Assembly (NCBI GenBank): GCA_963524305.1
Contig: CAURGH010000001.1
Coordinates: 62,001-126,000 of the forward strand
Source: JABCPH02 sp963524305
GTDB lineage: Bacteria > Fusobacteriota > Fusobacteriia > Fusobacteriales > Leptotrichiaceae
Length of the DNA stretch: 64,000 bases
Reading direction: 5' to 3'
Part shown: piece by piece, positions 63,310-64,000 of the stretch
How positions within the stretch are numbered: the stretch's first letter is position 1
Layout: the number at the start of each line of letters is the position of its first letter
Notes under the pieces: generated by a model
Seen by the model: the letters and a program-made list of their open reading frames with translations, nothing else
The model's database searches: none
Told to the model about the DNA's origin: nothing
Translations under genes and position numbers: made by a program

Positions 63310-63906
63310 ATGATATTAGATATTATAATTATAATATTATTGATTATATATGTGTTAATAGGTAGAAGAAGAGGATTTGTATTGGAATTTATTCATTTAT
63401 TTAAATATATTCTGATAATTTATATTACAAGACTCATATACGAAATTATAAAAATCAATAATAAAAATTTAAAAGAACAATTGAAAATTTATATTATTAT
63501 AATTGTGATTCAGTATATTCTGTTTTCTACTTTTTTATTTTTTCATAGAAAATTTTTTCAAAATATGAAACTCAAAAGATGGGACAGTTTTTTGGGAATC
63601 ATTTTTTCGATAATAAAAGTTACATTTATAGTTTTTATTATATACGTAGTTGTATTATTAGAATCGTTTACTTCAAGTAATAAGAAAATTAAGGAAATTA
63701 GGGAAAAAAGTATAGTTGTACAACTTAATACAAAATATATGCTAGTTTATTCTGAAGCTTTTCCAGATTTTATTCAAAAAAGGTTAGATATTTATAGAAG
63801 AAAAGAACTAGAAAAGAGTATAGAAAAGGAAGTTTTAGATAAACTAAAAAATCCTAAAAGAAAAAAAATAAGTAAAGGACTAGGGAATAATGAAAATAAT
63901 AGATAG
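63310..63906 (+). CDS. CvpA-family membrane protein
   Basis: 198 residues with four hydrophobic segments in the first 125 residues and a charged cytoplasmic tail. The N terminus (LLIIYVLIGRRRGFVLEFIHL) matches the CvpA/colicin V production family pattern of a Gly-Arg-rich turn after helix 1. Role uncertain, possibly envelope homeostasis. GGAGAG precedes the ATG, 20 bases after alr; the end overlaps the next gene. Confidence 0.75.
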   Translation: MILDIIIIILLIIYVLIGRRRGFVLEFIHLFKYILIIYITRLIYEIIKINNKNLKEQLKIYIIIIVIQYILFSTFLFFHRKFFQNMKLKRWDSFLGIIFSIIKVTFIVFIIYVVVLLESFTSSNKKIKEIREKSIVVQLNTKYMLVYSEAFPDFIQKRLDIYRRKELEKSIEKEVLDKLKNPKRKKISKGLGNNENNR

Positions 63907-64000
63907 ATATATTTATAGTTCACTAATTTTGCCATCATTGTTTGGTATTAGTATATTCACATTTATTTTAATGTTAAATGTAGTTATGGAAGTAATGGAA
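63890..64000 (+). CDS. LptF/LptG-family permease, N-terminal start (partial)
   Basis: The first 37 codons before the window ends: MKIIDRYIYSSLILPSLFGI, then SIFTFILMLN. The pattern of a short amphipathic start, then LPxxxG and a long hydrophobic helix, is typical of YjgP/YjgQ (LptF/LptG) permeases that form the LPS extraction channel with LptB. The start overlaps cvpA by 17 bases. Whether it is F or G cannot be told. Confidence 0.7.
   Translation, partial: MKIIDRYIYSSLILPSLFGISIFTFILMLNVVMEVME

Noticed and set aside
1..64000. CRISPR array, tRNA or rRNA genes
   Set aside because: No regularly spaced repeats, cloverleaf-like segments or rRNA-like GC-rich conserved blocks were noticed in any intergenic region.

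Overview
The window is very AT-rich, densely coded DNA from a fermentative, diderm, anaerobe-type bacterium. It is most likely a member of the Fusobacteriota close to Leptotrichia (inference). Supporting points are an F-type ATP synthase whose c subunit carries the full Na+-ligand set known from Ilyobacter; lipid A and LPS-transport genes (lpxK, lptB, an LptC/OstA fusion, an LptF/G start) beside genes better known from Gram-positives (whiA, rqcH, rsgA, a PASTA protein); acetyl-pathway dapH; class II aldolase; and NAD-type glutamate dehydrogenase. No tRNA, rRNA, CRISPR array or prophage was seen.

Layout. 1-8.3 kb: the end of glmM, a methyltransferase, then a complete atp operon (two small AtpI-type proteins, then B-E-F-H-A-G-D-C). 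8.3-16.3 kb: a DUF4912 protein behind a palindromic promoter, dapB-dapH, a secreted TPR protein, recA-recX with a structured leader, plsC and rdgB. 16.3-25.2 kb: a YciI protein and gdhA on the minus strand, then MORN protein-whiA-lpxK-unknown, serS, a GH25 lysozyme and fba. 25.2-33 kb: pyrG, then a minus-strand block: ptsH, and PASTA protein-rsgA-rpe-MarR/FeoA fusion-rqcH. The PASTA-rsgA-rpe order matches the Firmicutes prkC-rsgA-rpe locus, but the PASTA protein has no kinase domain.

33-40 kb is the accessory segment. A TnpB-only IS200/IS605-type element with a recognisable right end and omegaRNA lies directly against a decayed DUF1576 membrane-protein gene. It is followed by a second gene fragment, a 1068-residue single-chain type IIG restriction-modification enzyme, and an ATPase/HNH pair of the Septu (PtuA/PtuB) type. 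These read as a compact anti-phage island.

40-64 kb: three tandem secreted SIMPL-domain paralogues; ahpC with a perfect-consensus promoter, followed by a free-standing AhpF N-terminal domain; carAB; mutS overlapping a giant LptC/OstA-repeat protein, then lptB and a peptidase E; alaS, ruvX, secD-secF, alr, cvpA, and the start of an LptF/LptG permease cut by the window end.

Regulation visible in sequence: many promoters combine a TGn extended -10 with a weak -35. TTG and GTG starts are common (atpA, atpD, atpH, whiA, pepE and others). Small coupling overlaps occur (recA/recX, ptuA/ptuB, mutS/lptC, secD/secF). The oddest gene is rsgA: its conserved OB domain is open in frame, but no ATG, GTG or TTG precedes it. 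Assignments rest on motif recognition by eye; no database search was run.
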